Source of the DNA: Sinomicrobium pectinilyticum
GTDB taxonomy: Bacteria; Bacteroidota; Bacteroidia; Flavobacteriales; Flavobacteriaceae
NCBI RefSeq assembly: GCF_003725735.1
Contig: NZ_RJTM01000072.1
Span: 61,632-125,631 of the forward strand
Reading direction: 5' to 3'
DNA: 64,000 bases
Of the stretch, positions 1 through 8,102 are shown piece by piece (within the stretch, counting starts at the first letter, position 1; each line of letters starts with the position of its first letter). The notes beneath the pieces were generated by a model. The model was given only the letters and a program-made list of their open reading frames with translations, searched no databases and was not told the DNA's origin. The translations under genes were made by a program, and so were the position numbers.

Positions 1-444
1 GGGAGCCAGTCCCTGTAATGCGGCCGAAGCCTGTCCTACGGGCCTGTTGGAAATATTCTGATCGGAAATTTCCGAAACCGAGCCGGTCAGGTTCACCTTT
101 TTCTGTTTGCCGAAGCCTACTACAACAACCTCGTCCAGGGAGGTGAGGTCGGGGGTCAGGGTAACCCCGATCTCCGAGCGCGTTCCGACGGTCACTTCCT
201 GTTTGGTATATCCCATAAAGGAAAACACCAGTACGGAACCATCCCCGGGTACTTTCAGGGAAAAATTACCATCAAAATCAGTGGCGGTCCCCGTAGAACT
301 GCCTTTGATAAGTACAGAGACTCCGGGGAGCGGTACGCCTTCTTCGTCTTTTACACTTCCGGTTACCGTGCGTTCCTGTGCAAATCCCGGCACAGCGAAC
401 AGGCATAGCAGGAACATGAAAGAAATTTTCAGCGATTTTTTCAT
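1..444 (-). CDS. SusC-type TonB-dependent outer-membrane receptor, N-terminal part (cut by window edge)
   Basis: The visible 148 codons start at an ATG and run off the left edge of the window. The protein opens with a Sec signal peptide (MKKSLKISFMFLLCLFAVP, with a GFAQE cleavage region). A carboxypeptidase-regulatory-like domain follows (about residues 25-105; motifs SVLIKGSSTGTATDFDGN and FSFMGYTKQEV), then the TonB-box-like DEVVVVGFGKQ and the start of the plug domain (SASAALQGLAP-like region). This is the standard layout of SusC porins that import oligosaccharides or peptides with a SusD lipoprotein. The gene lies 50 bp downstream of the metallophosphoesterase on the same strand, so the two may be co-transcribed. 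Any SusD partner would lie outside the window, so the substrate cannot be judged. Confidence 0.93.
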   Translation of the reverse strand, partial: MKKSLKISFMFLLCLFAVPGFAQERTVTGSVKDEEGVPLPGVSVLIKGSSTGTATDFDGNFSLKVPGDGSVLVFSFMGYTKQEVTVGTRSEIGVTLTPDLTSLDEVVVVGFGKQKKVNLTGSVSEISDQNISNRPVGQASAALQGLAP

Positions 445-494
445 AGTTCTGGTTTGTTAGCGATGATTGTGTTTAGTTATTTAATTAAGGTTCT

Positions 495-1625
495 TTAATT
501 ATACAGGGAGGTGGTAAATTTGCTGTCTTCGTCTTCTTCCAGGATGTTGGCGCCCGGTCTCGGGGCAAAGGTGCGGATGCTCAGGGTCCCGTTGGCCAGG
601 TCGAACCGCATGATACGCATGAGCCCGTTTCCACCGTTCCGGTCATTTTCGGTATAGGGCGGGTTCCTTCGCGACTGGTAATCGCAGAGATAGGATTTGA
701 TGACATGGCCATTGTATTCGTCCCTCCTGAAGCCTTCGCCCGAGACATGTCCTCCCAGCATGAGGAATACGTTGTCGTGATGTTTCATTCGTTCATATAT
801 GACCTCGCCCTGGTTGGAGAAAGAACTGGCTACACTGTTGTTTCCCTGTCCGTCAATGATATCGCTGTTGCTGCCGGAAGGTTTCCGGAGCAGGCTGTGG
901 CTCACCACGATGACCTTGTGACCGGGATGGGCCGATATGACCTGGTCTGCCCAGTCCATGACGATGGTCTCGCGGCTGGAACTGTAGAATTCCTGGCCGG
1001 GAGAGTTGAATTCCAGGTATATGACGAGAAAGGATTGTCCGGCCGCCGTAAAAATATCATAGTGGTTGTCATTGTTATTGGAACTGCCTTGCGCACCGCC
1101 GTACCAGGGGAAATTCTCCATGCGGTCTCTTCCGAAATAAACACCGTAACCGTGTGCGGTACCGGGGGAGGACGGGTTGCCGTAAGGCGTCTGGTCGTGG
1201 TTGCCGACAGCTATACCGTAGGGAATATTGTCTTCTTCAAGCTTGTAGAGTTCTGTCGAGGCGCGTTGCCATTCCACATCGTTGTCCGTGCTGCCGTGGT
1301 CTACTACATCGCCCAGGTGTGTAACGTAAGCAATTCTGGAGGTTTCCCGGTTGCGGCGTATCCAGGCGATCTGTTCGCGGAACATATCCATGGTGCCGCC
1401 GTGTTTCAGGGCCGTGTAATATTGGGTGTCCGGAAGGACGGCGATCTGGAAAAAAGTGTCTTCGGCACTGTTGGCCGTCACCATTTCTTCACTTTGGACC
1501 GCGGATTCGGGGTCGTCGGGAGCTTCGATGTGGTTACAGGCCGGGAAAAAGAATACTGCAAAGGAGAGCAGCAGCAGTTGTAGCACGTTTCGTGTTTTGC
1601 GGTAGACGGTCAGTCTGGTTTTCAT
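495..1625 (-). CDS. Calcineurin-like metallophosphoesterase lipoprotein
   Basis: This 376-residue protein begins with a hydrophobic segment ending in a lipobox (FFFPAC, Cys30), so it is probably a lipid-anchored periplasmic or surface protein. The metallophosphoesterase signature is complete: PDTQYY (about residue 65), THLGDVVDHG (about 102), GNHDQ (about 141), VSHSLL (about 242) and GGHVSGEG (about 291). These blocks supply the Asp, His and Asn ligands of a two-metal phosphoesterase site. The family hydrolyses phosphate mono- or diesters; the substrate here is unknown. Its position just upstream of a SusC gene suggests it dephosphorylates material taken up by that system, such as phosphorylated glycans or phosphodiester-linked polymers. 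That role is inferred from context only. Confidence 0.88.
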   Translation of the reverse strand: MKTRLTVYRKTRNVLQLLLLSFAVFFFPACNHIEAPDDPESAVQSEEMVTANSAEDTFFQIAVLPDTQYYTALKHGGTMDMFREQIAWIRRNRETSRIAYVTHLGDVVDHGSTDNDVEWQRASTELYKLEEDNIPYGIAVGNHDQTPYGNPSSPGTAHGYGVYFGRDRMENFPWYGGAQGSSNNNDNHYDIFTAAGQSFLVIYLEFNSPGQEFYSSSRETIVMDWADQVISAHPGHKVIVVSHSLLRKPSGSNSDIIDGQGNNSVASSFSNQGEVIYERMKHHDNVFLMLGGHVSGEGFRRDEYNGHVIKSYLCDYQSRRNPPYTENDRNGGNGLMRIMRFDLANGTLSIRTFAPRPGANILEEDEDSKFTTSLYN

Positions 1626-1946
1626 AATAATAGTGTGTTTTGATTGGACTTTTGATTTTCAATGCATAAATATTTCGGCTTTCAAAAAGACATGTATCTT
1701 TGCTTTGGGTATCGCAAAGTAATGAAATAAAATTAAAAATAACATAATTAAATATAATGAAAGTTGTTATTTTAGTATTTTAAATGAAATAAAACATTAA
1801 TAAAACAATATGAAAGTTAATAAATGATTAAACACGGTGGTGATTTAAACATGTTATGTTAACTTAGAGTTAGCTTTTGCCCCTTTGTGAAACCTTTTGT
1901 AATTATTATTAATTTTATATTAAATCAACTGTTTAAAATAGGAAGT
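1626..1946. other. AT-rich divergent intergenic region
   Basis: This 321-bp spacer separates the metallophosphoesterase (leftward) from the DeoR regulator (rightward) and must hold both promoters. It is very AT-rich, with no ORF of note. A plus-strand TATCTTTG at 1695-1702 fits the Bacteroidota -7 consensus TAnnTTTG, but I could not pair it with a convincing TTTG at -33. A promoter there would leave a leader of about 240 nt before the regulator. Confidence 0.5.
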
Positions 1947-2711
1947 ATGGATATTACCGATAGACATGAAATGATCCTTCAGAAACTCAAGGAAGAGGGG
2001 CGGGTAAAGATCAACGATCTCAGCGCTTTGCTTGATGTTTCCGGGGTTACTATAAGAAAGGATCTTAAAATTCTGGAAGACAAAAAGTTATTGTTCAGGA
2101 CGCATGGAGGGGCTTCTATGAGTAATCCTTATATGAACGAACGTACCATTGATGAAAAGGAACACATCAATGCCGAAGCCAAACAAAAGATCGGCAAAGT
2201 GGCGCTGAACCTGATTAAGGACAACGATTCGATCATTATCGGGTCGGGGACCACGGTATATACTTTTGCCAATATGCTGCACCCTGCAAAACCGCTTACG
2301 GTGATCACTCCTGCCGTAAAGGTGACCATGGCCCTGTGTAACCGTCCCAATGTGGAGATCGTACAGCTCGGCGGGATCATCAGGCCCAATTCTTCTTCGG
2401 TAGCGGGGACCACTGCCGAAAACACGCTGGGGGAGATTTCTTCCGGGATCCTGTTTCTGGGCGTGGACGGAATAGATCTCGATTTCGGTCTGTCCATTAC
2501 CAACCTGGCGGAGGCTTCGCTGAACAAGAAGATGATCGAGTCGGCGCAGGTATTGGTCGTACTGGCCGACAGTTCCAAATTCGGGAAAAGGGGACTCGGT
2601 AAGGTATGCAGCCTGGAACAGGTACATTATATAATAACAGATTCCGATGTGCCCTCCGGAGTGGTAAAAGCTTTGGAAAGCAGGGATATTAATGTCATAA
2701 TTGCTAATTAA
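1947..2711 (+). CDS. DeoR-family transcriptional regulator
   Basis: I start the gene at the ATG of MDITDRHEMILQKLKEEG because the DeoR winged-helix domain begins there; an ATG 60 bp upstream would only add a hydrophobic, AT-encoded leader. The helix-turn-helix spans about residues 6-60 (VKINDLSALLDVSGVTIRKD, then LFRTHGGA). The C-terminal sugar-phosphate sensor domain (DeoRC) is present, with GSGTTVYTFANML (about 91-103), a central VIQLGG-like block, LGVDGID and VLADSSKFG (about 211-219). These proteins are usually repressors relieved by a phosphorylated sugar or polyol. It is divergent from the SusC/phosphoesterase genes, which makes them its most likely targets; control of the following FabF gene is also possible. 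Length (254 residues) is normal. Confidence 0.9.
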   Translation: MDITDRHEMILQKLKEEGRVKINDLSALLDVSGVTIRKDLKILEDKKLLFRTHGGASMSNPYMNERTIDEKEHINAEAKQKIGKVALNLIKDNDSIIIGSGTTVYTFANMLHPAKPLTVITPAVKVTMALCNRPNVEIVQLGGIIRPNSSSVAGTTAENTLGEISSGILFLGVDGIDLDFGLSITNLAEASLNKKMIESAQVLVVLADSSKFGKRGLGKVCSLEQVHYIITDSDVPSGVVKALESRDINVIIAN

Positions 2712-2747
2712 AGGATTGTCTCAGTTTAATCCTTCAAGCGGGATTTT

Positions 2748-2960
2748 ATGGTGATACTAATGAACAAACGGCTCTGTTTGCTCCCCGGGCCACAAATGCA
2801 CGGGTTGATAGCCACCGGAAAAAGAGAGCAGGAGATTGCTTCTACAGGAGTAGTTTGCAGTTCATCCAAAGCTTTTCACAAAGATCAGTATGAAGTTCCG
2901 GCCGGAGCAACTACCTTTGCCGATCAACAAGTCAGTGAAGCATTAAGAAATATCAGTTAA
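2748..2960 (+). CDS. Possible small protein upstream of the ketosynthase gene
   Basis: A 70-codon open frame fills the gap between the DeoR and FabF genes and stops 2 bp before the FabF start codon, a spacing typical of translational coupling. The product (starting MVILMNKRLCLLPGPQMHG) matches no family I know, has no membrane segment and no clear domain. An internal ATG at 2796 is an alternative start. It could be a genuine small protein, a leader peptide or a chance frame; only its position supports it. Confidence 0.3.
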   Translation: MVILMNKRLCLLPGPQMHGLIATGKREQEIASTGVVCSSSKAFHKDQYEVPAGATTFADQQVSEALRNIS

Positions 2961-2962
2961 AT

Positions 2963-4213
2963 ATGACCAGAGTTGTCGTTACAGGATTAGGAGCTGTTAC
3001 CCCTTCGGGAAATACGGTTAAGGAATTTTGGGAAAACAGCGTTGCCGGAAAAAGCAGTGCTACGAAGATCACCCGTTTTGATGCATCGCAGTTCAGAACG
3101 CAGATTGCATGCGAAGTCAAGGATTTTGCACCGCAAAAATACCTGGACCGGAACGAGATCAAAAGGAGTGATCTGTTTACGCAATATGCACTTTATGCGG
3201 CAATGCAATCCTGGGAAGACGCAGGGTTGCGTGTGGATGAAATGGACCCTTTCGATATCGGGGTGATTTGGGGAAGCGGGCAAGGAGGTATGATTACTTT
3301 CGAAGAAGAAGTAAGAAATTACGTGGAAGGTGATTACCGCCCGCGTTTCAGCCCGTTTTTTATTCCCAAGTTATTGGTGAACATGGCTTCGGGTATGATT
3401 TCCATGAAATTGGGGTTGATGGGGATTAATTATACACCGGTTTCAGCCTGTGCCACTTCCAATACCGCTATTATGGATGCATATAATTACATCAAGCTCG
3501 GTAAGGCAAAAGTATTTATAACAGGTGGTTCGGAAGCGGGAATTTCCCCGGCTTCCATAGGAGGGTTCTCTGCTTTGAAAGCTATGTCCAAACGAAATGA
3601 TGACCCGGAAAGGGCGAGCAGGCCTTTTGATAAGGATCGCGATGGTTTTTTAATGGGAGAAGGGGCCGGGGCACTGGTCCTGGAAGAATACGAACATGCC
3701 AGAAAGCGCGGCGCTAAAATTTATGCCGAAGTGGTGGGTACGGCAATGACTGCAGATGCCTATCATATGACATCTCCGCATCCGGAAGGAATTGCCGCGG
3801 CAAAATCTATGCAATTGGCTTTAAAAGAAGCAGGTTTGTCTCCGGAAGAGGTCGATTATCTGAATGTTCATGCCACATCTACGGGCCTGGGGGATATAGC
3901 CGAACTCAATGCCGTCCAAACGGCATTTGGTTTTTCCGGGAATTTGCATATCAGCGGGACCAAATCCATGACAGGACATTTACTGGGAGCCGCCGGGGCT
4001 ATAGAAGCTATTCTTTGTATCAAATCCATCAATCATAATATCATTCCGCCTACCATTAATGTGGAGGAACTGGACGCAGCCATTCCCAAAGAATTCCGGA
4101 TCGTGACCAATAAGGCCCTGGAAAAAGAAGTTACAGTGGCTATGAGTAATGCTTTTGGTTTTGGCGGACATAATTCTACGGTAGTATTCAAAGGGATAGA
4201 GGGAAATCTTTAA
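2963..4213 (+). CDS. fabF: Beta-ketoacyl-ACP synthase II (FabF family)
   Basis: This 416-residue condensing enzyme joins malonyl-ACP to an acyl-ACP with loss of CO2. The Cys-His-His triad of the elongating ketosynthases is visible: the nucleophile in VSACATSNTAIMDAY (Cys163, against Cys164 in E. coli FabF), one His in NVHATSTGLGD (about 303) and the other in KSMTGHLLGAAGAIEA (about 340). The N-terminal RVVVTGLGAVTPSG and C-terminal MSNAFGFGGHN motifs are also intact. In Bacteroidota the housekeeping fabF usually follows acpP. No acyl carrier protein or other fatty-acid gene is nearby here, so this may be a second paralogue serving a special lipid. The symbol reflects the family, not a proven housekeeping role. 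Confidence 0.9.
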   Translation: MTRVVVTGLGAVTPSGNTVKEFWENSVAGKSSATKITRFDASQFRTQIACEVKDFAPQKYLDRNEIKRSDLFTQYALYAAMQSWEDAGLRVDEMDPFDIGVIWGSGQGGMITFEEEVRNYVEGDYRPRFSPFFIPKLLVNMASGMISMKLGLMGINYTPVSACATSNTAIMDAYNYIKLGKAKVFITGGSEAGISPASIGGFSALKAMSKRNDDPERASRPFDKDRDGFLMGEGAGALVLEEYEHARKRGAKIYAEVVGTAMTADAYHMTSPHPEGIAAAKSMQLALKEAGLSPEEVDYLNVHATSTGLGDIAELNAVQTAFGFSGNLHISGTKSMTGHLLGAAGAIEAILCIKSINHNIIPPTINVEELDAAIPKEFRIVTNKALEKEVTVAMSNAFGFGGHNSTVVFKGIEGNL

Positions 4214-4330
4214 GGAAGATTTACGATCTTTTTTGGGGCTTGCGGCCTTGATGGAAATACAGTAAGTATTGCAAATACCGATAATCTTACTTTTTTCATC
4301 TAGGCCCCGGTTTACCGAAAACGGTTTATA

Positions 4331-5689
4331 TTAGAATTTATGGAAATACACGGTCTTTTTGTTTACAAATTCCTGTATTCCATCCATGGATAATTCACGG
4401 CCATATCCGGAAATTTTAGTGCCTCCGAACGGTAAACGGGGATCACTTTTTACGAGCTCATTAATGAATACTGCTCCGTCATCAAATTGAGGGACCAGTT
4501 TCTTTGCGCGGTGGAAATCTTGTGTGAAGAGGGAGACGCCCAGCCCGAATTCACTACGGTTTACCAATGCAACGGCCTCTTCTTCGGTTTCGAACACCGT
4601 TATTCCGATAACCGGGCCAAAAGTTTCTTCTTTAAAAATAGACATTTCGGGAGTTACTGCCCCAACTACGGTTGGTTCGAAATACGCTTTTTCCCTTTTT
4701 CCTCCGATTAATATTGCGGCACCCTGTGCAACCGATTTGTTTAATTGATCTTCGAGTTCCCCGGCAAGGTCTTCGCGTGCCATGGTCCCGATATATGTTT
4801 CTTCGTCCATGGGATCTCCGCTTTTCAGTTCGCGAACGGCGTGCAGGAATTTTTCCGTAAACGCGTCGGCGATGGGCCTGTGCAGGAGCAGTCTTTTACC
4901 CGCAATACAGCTTTGTCCGGTATTCTGGTACCGGGCCTGGATGCAGGTTTTAACCGTTTTGTCGATATCACAGTCATCGAAAACTACCAGGGCATTGCTT
5001 CCTCCCAGTTCCAGTACCGATTTCTTGATTTCCCTGCCTGCCGCGGAAGCTACGGCACCTCCTGCGGGTTTACTTCCCGTAAGGGTAACTGCTTTTACTT
5101 TCCTGTTCTTAATAATATTTTCAACCTTGTCACTGCCAATGGGAAGGTTGGTAAAACATCCTTCGGGAAAACCGGCTCTTATAAACACTTTTTCAATATT
5201 TGCAGCACTTTTCATTACGTTGCTGGCATGCTTGAGTACGCCTACATTGCCGGCCATCAATGCGGGGGCGGCAAAGCGGAAGACCTGCCAGAAAGGATAA
5301 TTCCAGGGCATAACGGCCAGTACAACTCCTATGGGTTCATAACTGACATAACTTTCTTCTGCTTCTGTGTGAATTATTTTGTCCGCCAGGTGCTTTTCCG
5401 CTTTTTCGGCGTAATATTCACATACCCAGGCACATTTTTCCACTTCCGCCACAGATTGGCGTATGGGTTTACCCATTTCTGCGGTTATGGTTTCCGCATA
5501 CTCTTTTTTGTTCTTTTTCAGTTCCCGGGCGGCAGCCAGCATTAATTTGCTCCTTTCCGAAAACGATAATGTTTTCCAGGAGCCGAATGTATGATCTGCC
5601 TTATTAATAGCCTCTTCGACCTGTGCCGAAGTGAATTCTTCGGTATGGTAAATTTCTTTCTGGGTATATGGGTTTATGGAACGTAACAT
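4331..5689 (-). CDS. NAD(P)-dependent succinate-semialdehyde dehydrogenase-like aldehyde dehydrogenase
   Basis: A complete 452-residue aldehyde dehydrogenase. Visible elements are the PWNYPFWQ substrate/cofactor region (about 128-135), LTGSKPAGGAVA of the Rossmann fold (about 203), the general base in VLELGGSN (Glu227) and the nucleophile in NTGQSCIAGKR (Cys261). The C-terminal EETFGPVIGI and PFGGTKISGYGREL blocks are also present. The early start (MLRSINPYTQKEIY) and short length match the YneI/Sad-like succinate-semialdehyde dehydrogenase subgroup, which oxidises succinate semialdehyde to succinate; broader aldehyde detoxification is possible. The gene is convergent with fabF and has no evident operon partner, so it probably has its own promoter in the 260-bp gap upstream. 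Confidence 0.88.
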   Translation of the reverse strand: MLRSINPYTQKEIYHTEEFTSAQVEEAINKADHTFGSWKTLSFSERSKLMLAAARELKKNKKEYAETITAEMGKPIRQSVAEVEKCAWVCEYYAEKAEKHLADKIIHTEAEESYVSYEPIGVVLAVMPWNYPFWQVFRFAAPALMAGNVGVLKHASNVMKSAANIEKVFIRAGFPEGCFTNLPIGSDKVENIIKNRKVKAVTLTGSKPAGGAVASAAGREIKKSVLELGGSNALVVFDDCDIDKTVKTCIQARYQNTGQSCIAGKRLLLHRPIADAFTEKFLHAVRELKSGDPMDEETYIGTMAREDLAGELEDQLNKSVAQGAAILIGGKREKAYFEPTVVGAVTPEMSIFKEETFGPVIGITVFETEEEAVALVNRSEFGLGVSLFTQDFHRAKKLVPQFDDGAVFINELVKSDPRLPFGGTKISGYGRELSMDGIQEFVNKKTVYFHKF

Positions 5690-5956
5690 GGCCTGCTTTT
5701 TTATTGAACTACAAGTTATTTTTCTGTTCTTGAATAGTGGTCATTAACCGAACAGAAGAGGATATGTCGGTCCTATCAAAGATAGGAATATATAAAGAGT
5801 AAATAAAGGTATGCGGGCAAAAACCGGTATGGAATTCCTTTTCCGTAAGCTCTTAGAGGGGGATATGTATAAATTTTTCTTAAAACGTTGATATGATATG
5901 GCCTGACCATTATATTTTTTTAAATTAATAGTGATTAACATTTAAAACTACGAGTG

Positions 5957-6208
5957 ATGGCAAAAGATCATGGACCACAGATTAAGGATGATGAAAAATA
6001 TGAGAAACTCAGGGAAGAGGGCATGAGCAAGACCAAAGCTGCCCGGATAGCCAATACCCCGGATTCCGGTGAAAAAGGCGGTAGGGCTAAAAAATACGAA
6101 GAGCGCTCCAGGAAGGACTTATATGAGAAGGCAAAACAGATCGGGATAAAAGGCCGGAGTAAAATGAATAAGAAAGAACTGATAAAAGCGCTGCGAAATT
6201 CAAAATAA
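5957..6208 (+). CDS. Small basic protein with Rho-termination-factor-N-like C-terminus
   Basis: The start is the ATG of MAKDHGPQIKDDEKYEKLR; a GTG immediately upstream overlaps it. The 83-residue product is very charged. The first half (EKLREEGMSKTKAARIANTP) resembles small plasmid/stress-type proteins with an alternating Lys/Ala helix. The end (DLYEKAKQIGIKGRSKMNKKELIKALR) looks like the Rho N-terminal/SAP-like helix-turn-helix found in many small proteins. Such proteins recur beside general-stress genes, but their role is unknown. It is a single-gene unit facing away from the dehydrogenase and convergent with the XRE gene. Confidence 0.72.
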   Translation: MAKDHGPQIKDDEKYEKLREEGMSKTKAARIANTPDSGEKGGRAKKYEERSRKDLYEKAKQIGIKGRSKMNKKELIKALRNSK

Positions 6209-6293
6209 AAATATCTCCTCGACAAGATGTAAATGAACTAATATAAGTGAATTGCAGAAATGGGGGACAGAAGGGGTTCTGCAGCCAGGCTTT

Positions 6294-6731
6294 CTATGAT
6301 CCGTTTGAAATTATCTTTAAAAATTTATCCCTTCCTTCCCTGATCTTAAATTCGTTTATTTCTTTTTCGGACAGATATTTGGTAAATATGATCTCCATAT
6401 TGGGGATAACGTTACCGTTTTCATCAATTTCTTTCTCGTCATTTTCCTTCTTCAACAACTTTAATCTTATTTTGACCAGATCATGTTTCGGGACTTTTTC
6501 GGGATAAATATCTTCGTACCGTTCGATCTTAAGTGCCCTGGCAGCTTTCGCCAGCATCCTGTGGTCCATTTTTTGAGGGTGTTTCGGATCTTCTACATTG
6601 CGGAAATAGCTCTCCGATTCACCTATGGTACAAGATAAATCCTGCTGGCTCATACCCGATAATATCCTTTTTTCCCGAATATTTTGGGTGATGTAAAAAT
6701 CTATTTCAGAAATAATTATCTCTATTACCAT
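6294..6731 (-). CDS. XRE-family helix-turn-helix protein
   Basis: The first ATG gives a 145-residue protein starting MVIEIIISEIDFYI; the frame can be extended only by a TTG codon. Residues about 12-70 read as an XRE/Cro domain: YITQNIREKRILSGMSQQDL, then the recognition-helix region TIGESESYFRNVE and a final AKAARAL helix. The C-terminal half is charged, with long helices (LVKIRLKLLKKENDEKE) and YLSEKEINEFKIREGRDKF, and resembles no known sensor domain. It may regulate its small neighbours, but nothing in the sequence identifies targets. It faces the gene for the small Rho-N-like protein across an 85-bp convergent gap. Confidence 0.7.
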   Translation of the reverse strand: MVIEIIISEIDFYITQNIREKRILSGMSQQDLSCTIGESESYFRNVEDPKHPQKMDHRMLAKAARALKIERYEDIYPEKVPKHDLVKIRLKLLKKENDEKEIDENGNVIPNMEIIFTKYLSEKEINEFKIREGRDKFLKIISNGS

Positions 6732-6898
6732 TACCTGATTATTTCTAAACCGTAAACTCAATATCAGCGTGAAAAGAAGATTGCGGATATATTGAGAATA
6801 AGCCGGTTCCTGATTATATTTGACAAAGCATATCCGTTTCCGAAAGTGAAAAAACTTGCATGAGAGCAGGAATACTTCTCTAAAATACTGTTTTATAT

Positions 6899-7159
6899 TT
6901 ACTTTTTTCTATATCTCATCATTAAATATAGCATAATCCCGTTCAACATAAGCGAAGTCCCGTTAGTCAGGATAATGGGAATATCTTTTTTAATAATGCC
7001 ATATACCGTCCATAGCGATAGTCCTGTTACGAGAATGATGAACATCAACGGAGAGATGTCTTCCACTTCTTTGTTTCTCCAGGATTTCTTTATTTGCGGG
7101 ATCACGGCAATTGTCGTACAGACGCCGGCAACTAATCCTAAAATAATTATATAATCCAA
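6899..7159 (-). CDS. SemiSWEET (MtN3/PQ-loop) sugar transporter
   Basis: An 86-residue membrane protein with three predicted helices (about residues 3-20, 38-58 and 64-82). The PQ motif in TTIAVIPQIKKSWRN and the downstream ISPLMFIILVTGLSLW segment are the family signature. SemiSWEETs work as homodimers that move mono- or disaccharides down their gradient across the inner membrane. The stop codon is about 140 bp from the XRE gene start region, and the start lies only 12 bp after the end of the SDR gene, so it is probably co-transcribed with that dehydrogenase. The cargo is unknown. Confidence 0.88.
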   Translation of the reverse strand: MDYIIILGLVAGVCTTIAVIPQIKKSWRNKEVEDISPLMFIILVTGLSLWTVYGIIKKDIPIILTNGTSLMLNGIMLYLMMRYRKK

Positions 7160-7171
7160 TATGTTTTACTG

Positions 7172-8053
7172 TTAGCTACCGATTAATTCTCCCCCGTTAA
7201 CATGTATTATCTGACCCGTAACATAGCTACTATCCCTGCAAGCAAGAAAAACATAGGCAGGGGCTACTTCGCTCGGTTGTCCCGCTCGTCCCAGAGGGGT
7301 ATGTTGCCCGAATTCTTTAACACTATCAAAAGTAGCCGGTATTAAAGGGGTCCAGATCGGCCCCGGGGCTACCCCGTTAACCCGTATATTCTTTTCTGCG
7401 AGCATTTTGGACAGTGCACGGGTAAAACTTACTATAGCTCCTTTGGTACTGGCATAATCCAACAGGTGCTCACTGCCCCTGTATGCGGTAACGGAAGTCG
7501 TATTAATGATAGAAGCTCCTTCCTTCAGATGAGGCAGGGCTTCTTTAACAACAGAGAAATAGGGGAAAATATTTACTCCGAAAGTTTCCTGTAATTGTTT
7601 AAAGCTGATTTCGGAGATACTGCTTTTAGTAAATTGCTTAGCGGCGTTATTAACAATAACATCCAAACGGTTAAAAGTAGAGATACAGTGCCGTACAGCT
7701 TCTATACAGAATTTTTCCTCAATAAGATTCCCCCTGATGAGTAGACACTCCCTGCCTTCTTTTTCTACAAGCTCTTTGGTCATCATGGCATCCTTGTCCT
7801 CTTCCAGGTATACGATACACACATTTGCACCTTCGCGGGCAAAATGTACTGCTATACTCCTCCCAATACCGCTATCCCCCCCGGTGATCAGCGCCACTTT
7901 ATCTTCCAGTTTTCCGCTTCCCCGATAGCCTTTTTGTATGATTTCAGGTTGCGGATGCATTTGATGTTCTTTCCCCGGCTGGGATTGGCTTTGTTCCGGA
8001 AATTTGTCGGGTTTATTATCCATTTTCTTAAATTTTGGAATGCTGTTATGCAT
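7172..8053 (-). CDS. General-stress-type short-chain dehydrogenase/reductase
   Basis: This 293-residue SDR has the roughly 45-residue N-terminal extension rich in Gln, Pro and Lys (QSQSQPGKEHQMHPQPE) typical of the YdaD/YhdF-like, glucose/ribitol-dehydrogenase-annotated stress subgroup. Next come the cofactor motif LITGGDSGIGRSIAV (about residue 54), VNNAAKQ, the catalytic Ser region NTTSVTAY, and YASTKGA with the Tyr-x3-Lys pair. The C-terminal VNGVAPGPIWTPL and HVNGGELI are normal. The substrate is unknown. It sits 47 bp downstream of katE and just upstream of the SemiSWEET gene on the same strand, so a katE-SDR-SemiSWEET stress operon is likely. Confidence 0.88.
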   Translation of the reverse strand: MHNSIPKFKKMDNKPDKFPEQSQSQPGKEHQMHPQPEIIQKGYRGSGKLEDKVALITGGDSGIGRSIAVHFAREGANVCIVYLEEDKDAMMTKELVEKEGRECLLIRGNLIEEKFCIEAVRHCISTFNRLDVIVNNAAKQFTKSSISEISFKQLQETFGVNIFPYFSVVKEALPHLKEGASIINTTSVTAYRGSEHLLDYASTKGAIVSFTRALSKMLAEKNIRVNGVAPGPIWTPLIPATFDSVKEFGQHTPLGRAGQPSEVAPAYVFLACRDSSYVTGQIIHVNGGELIGS

Positions 8054-8083
8054 GGTATTTATATGTTTTTTCGCTAAAACCTG

Positions 8084-8102
8084 AGTTCTTTTTTTAAGAA
8101 CT
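8084..8102. terminator. Hairpin overlapping the katE stop codon
   Basis: The sequence AGTTCTT-TTTTT-AAGAACT forms a perfect 7-bp stem with a 5-nt loop directly over the katE stop codon, between katE and the following SDR gene. It could attenuate read-through or protect the katE mRNA end. It lacks GC pairs, so strong termination is doubtful. Confidence 0.35.

Noticed and set aside
705..1583. 292-codon open frame on the plus strand
   Set aside because: It is an antisense shadow of the metallophosphoesterase gene, whose motifs and lipobox are unmistakable on the minus strand.
4745..5545. 266-codon plus-strand frame
   Set aside because: It lies entirely inside the aldehyde dehydrogenase gene on the opposite strand and has no protein-like motifs.
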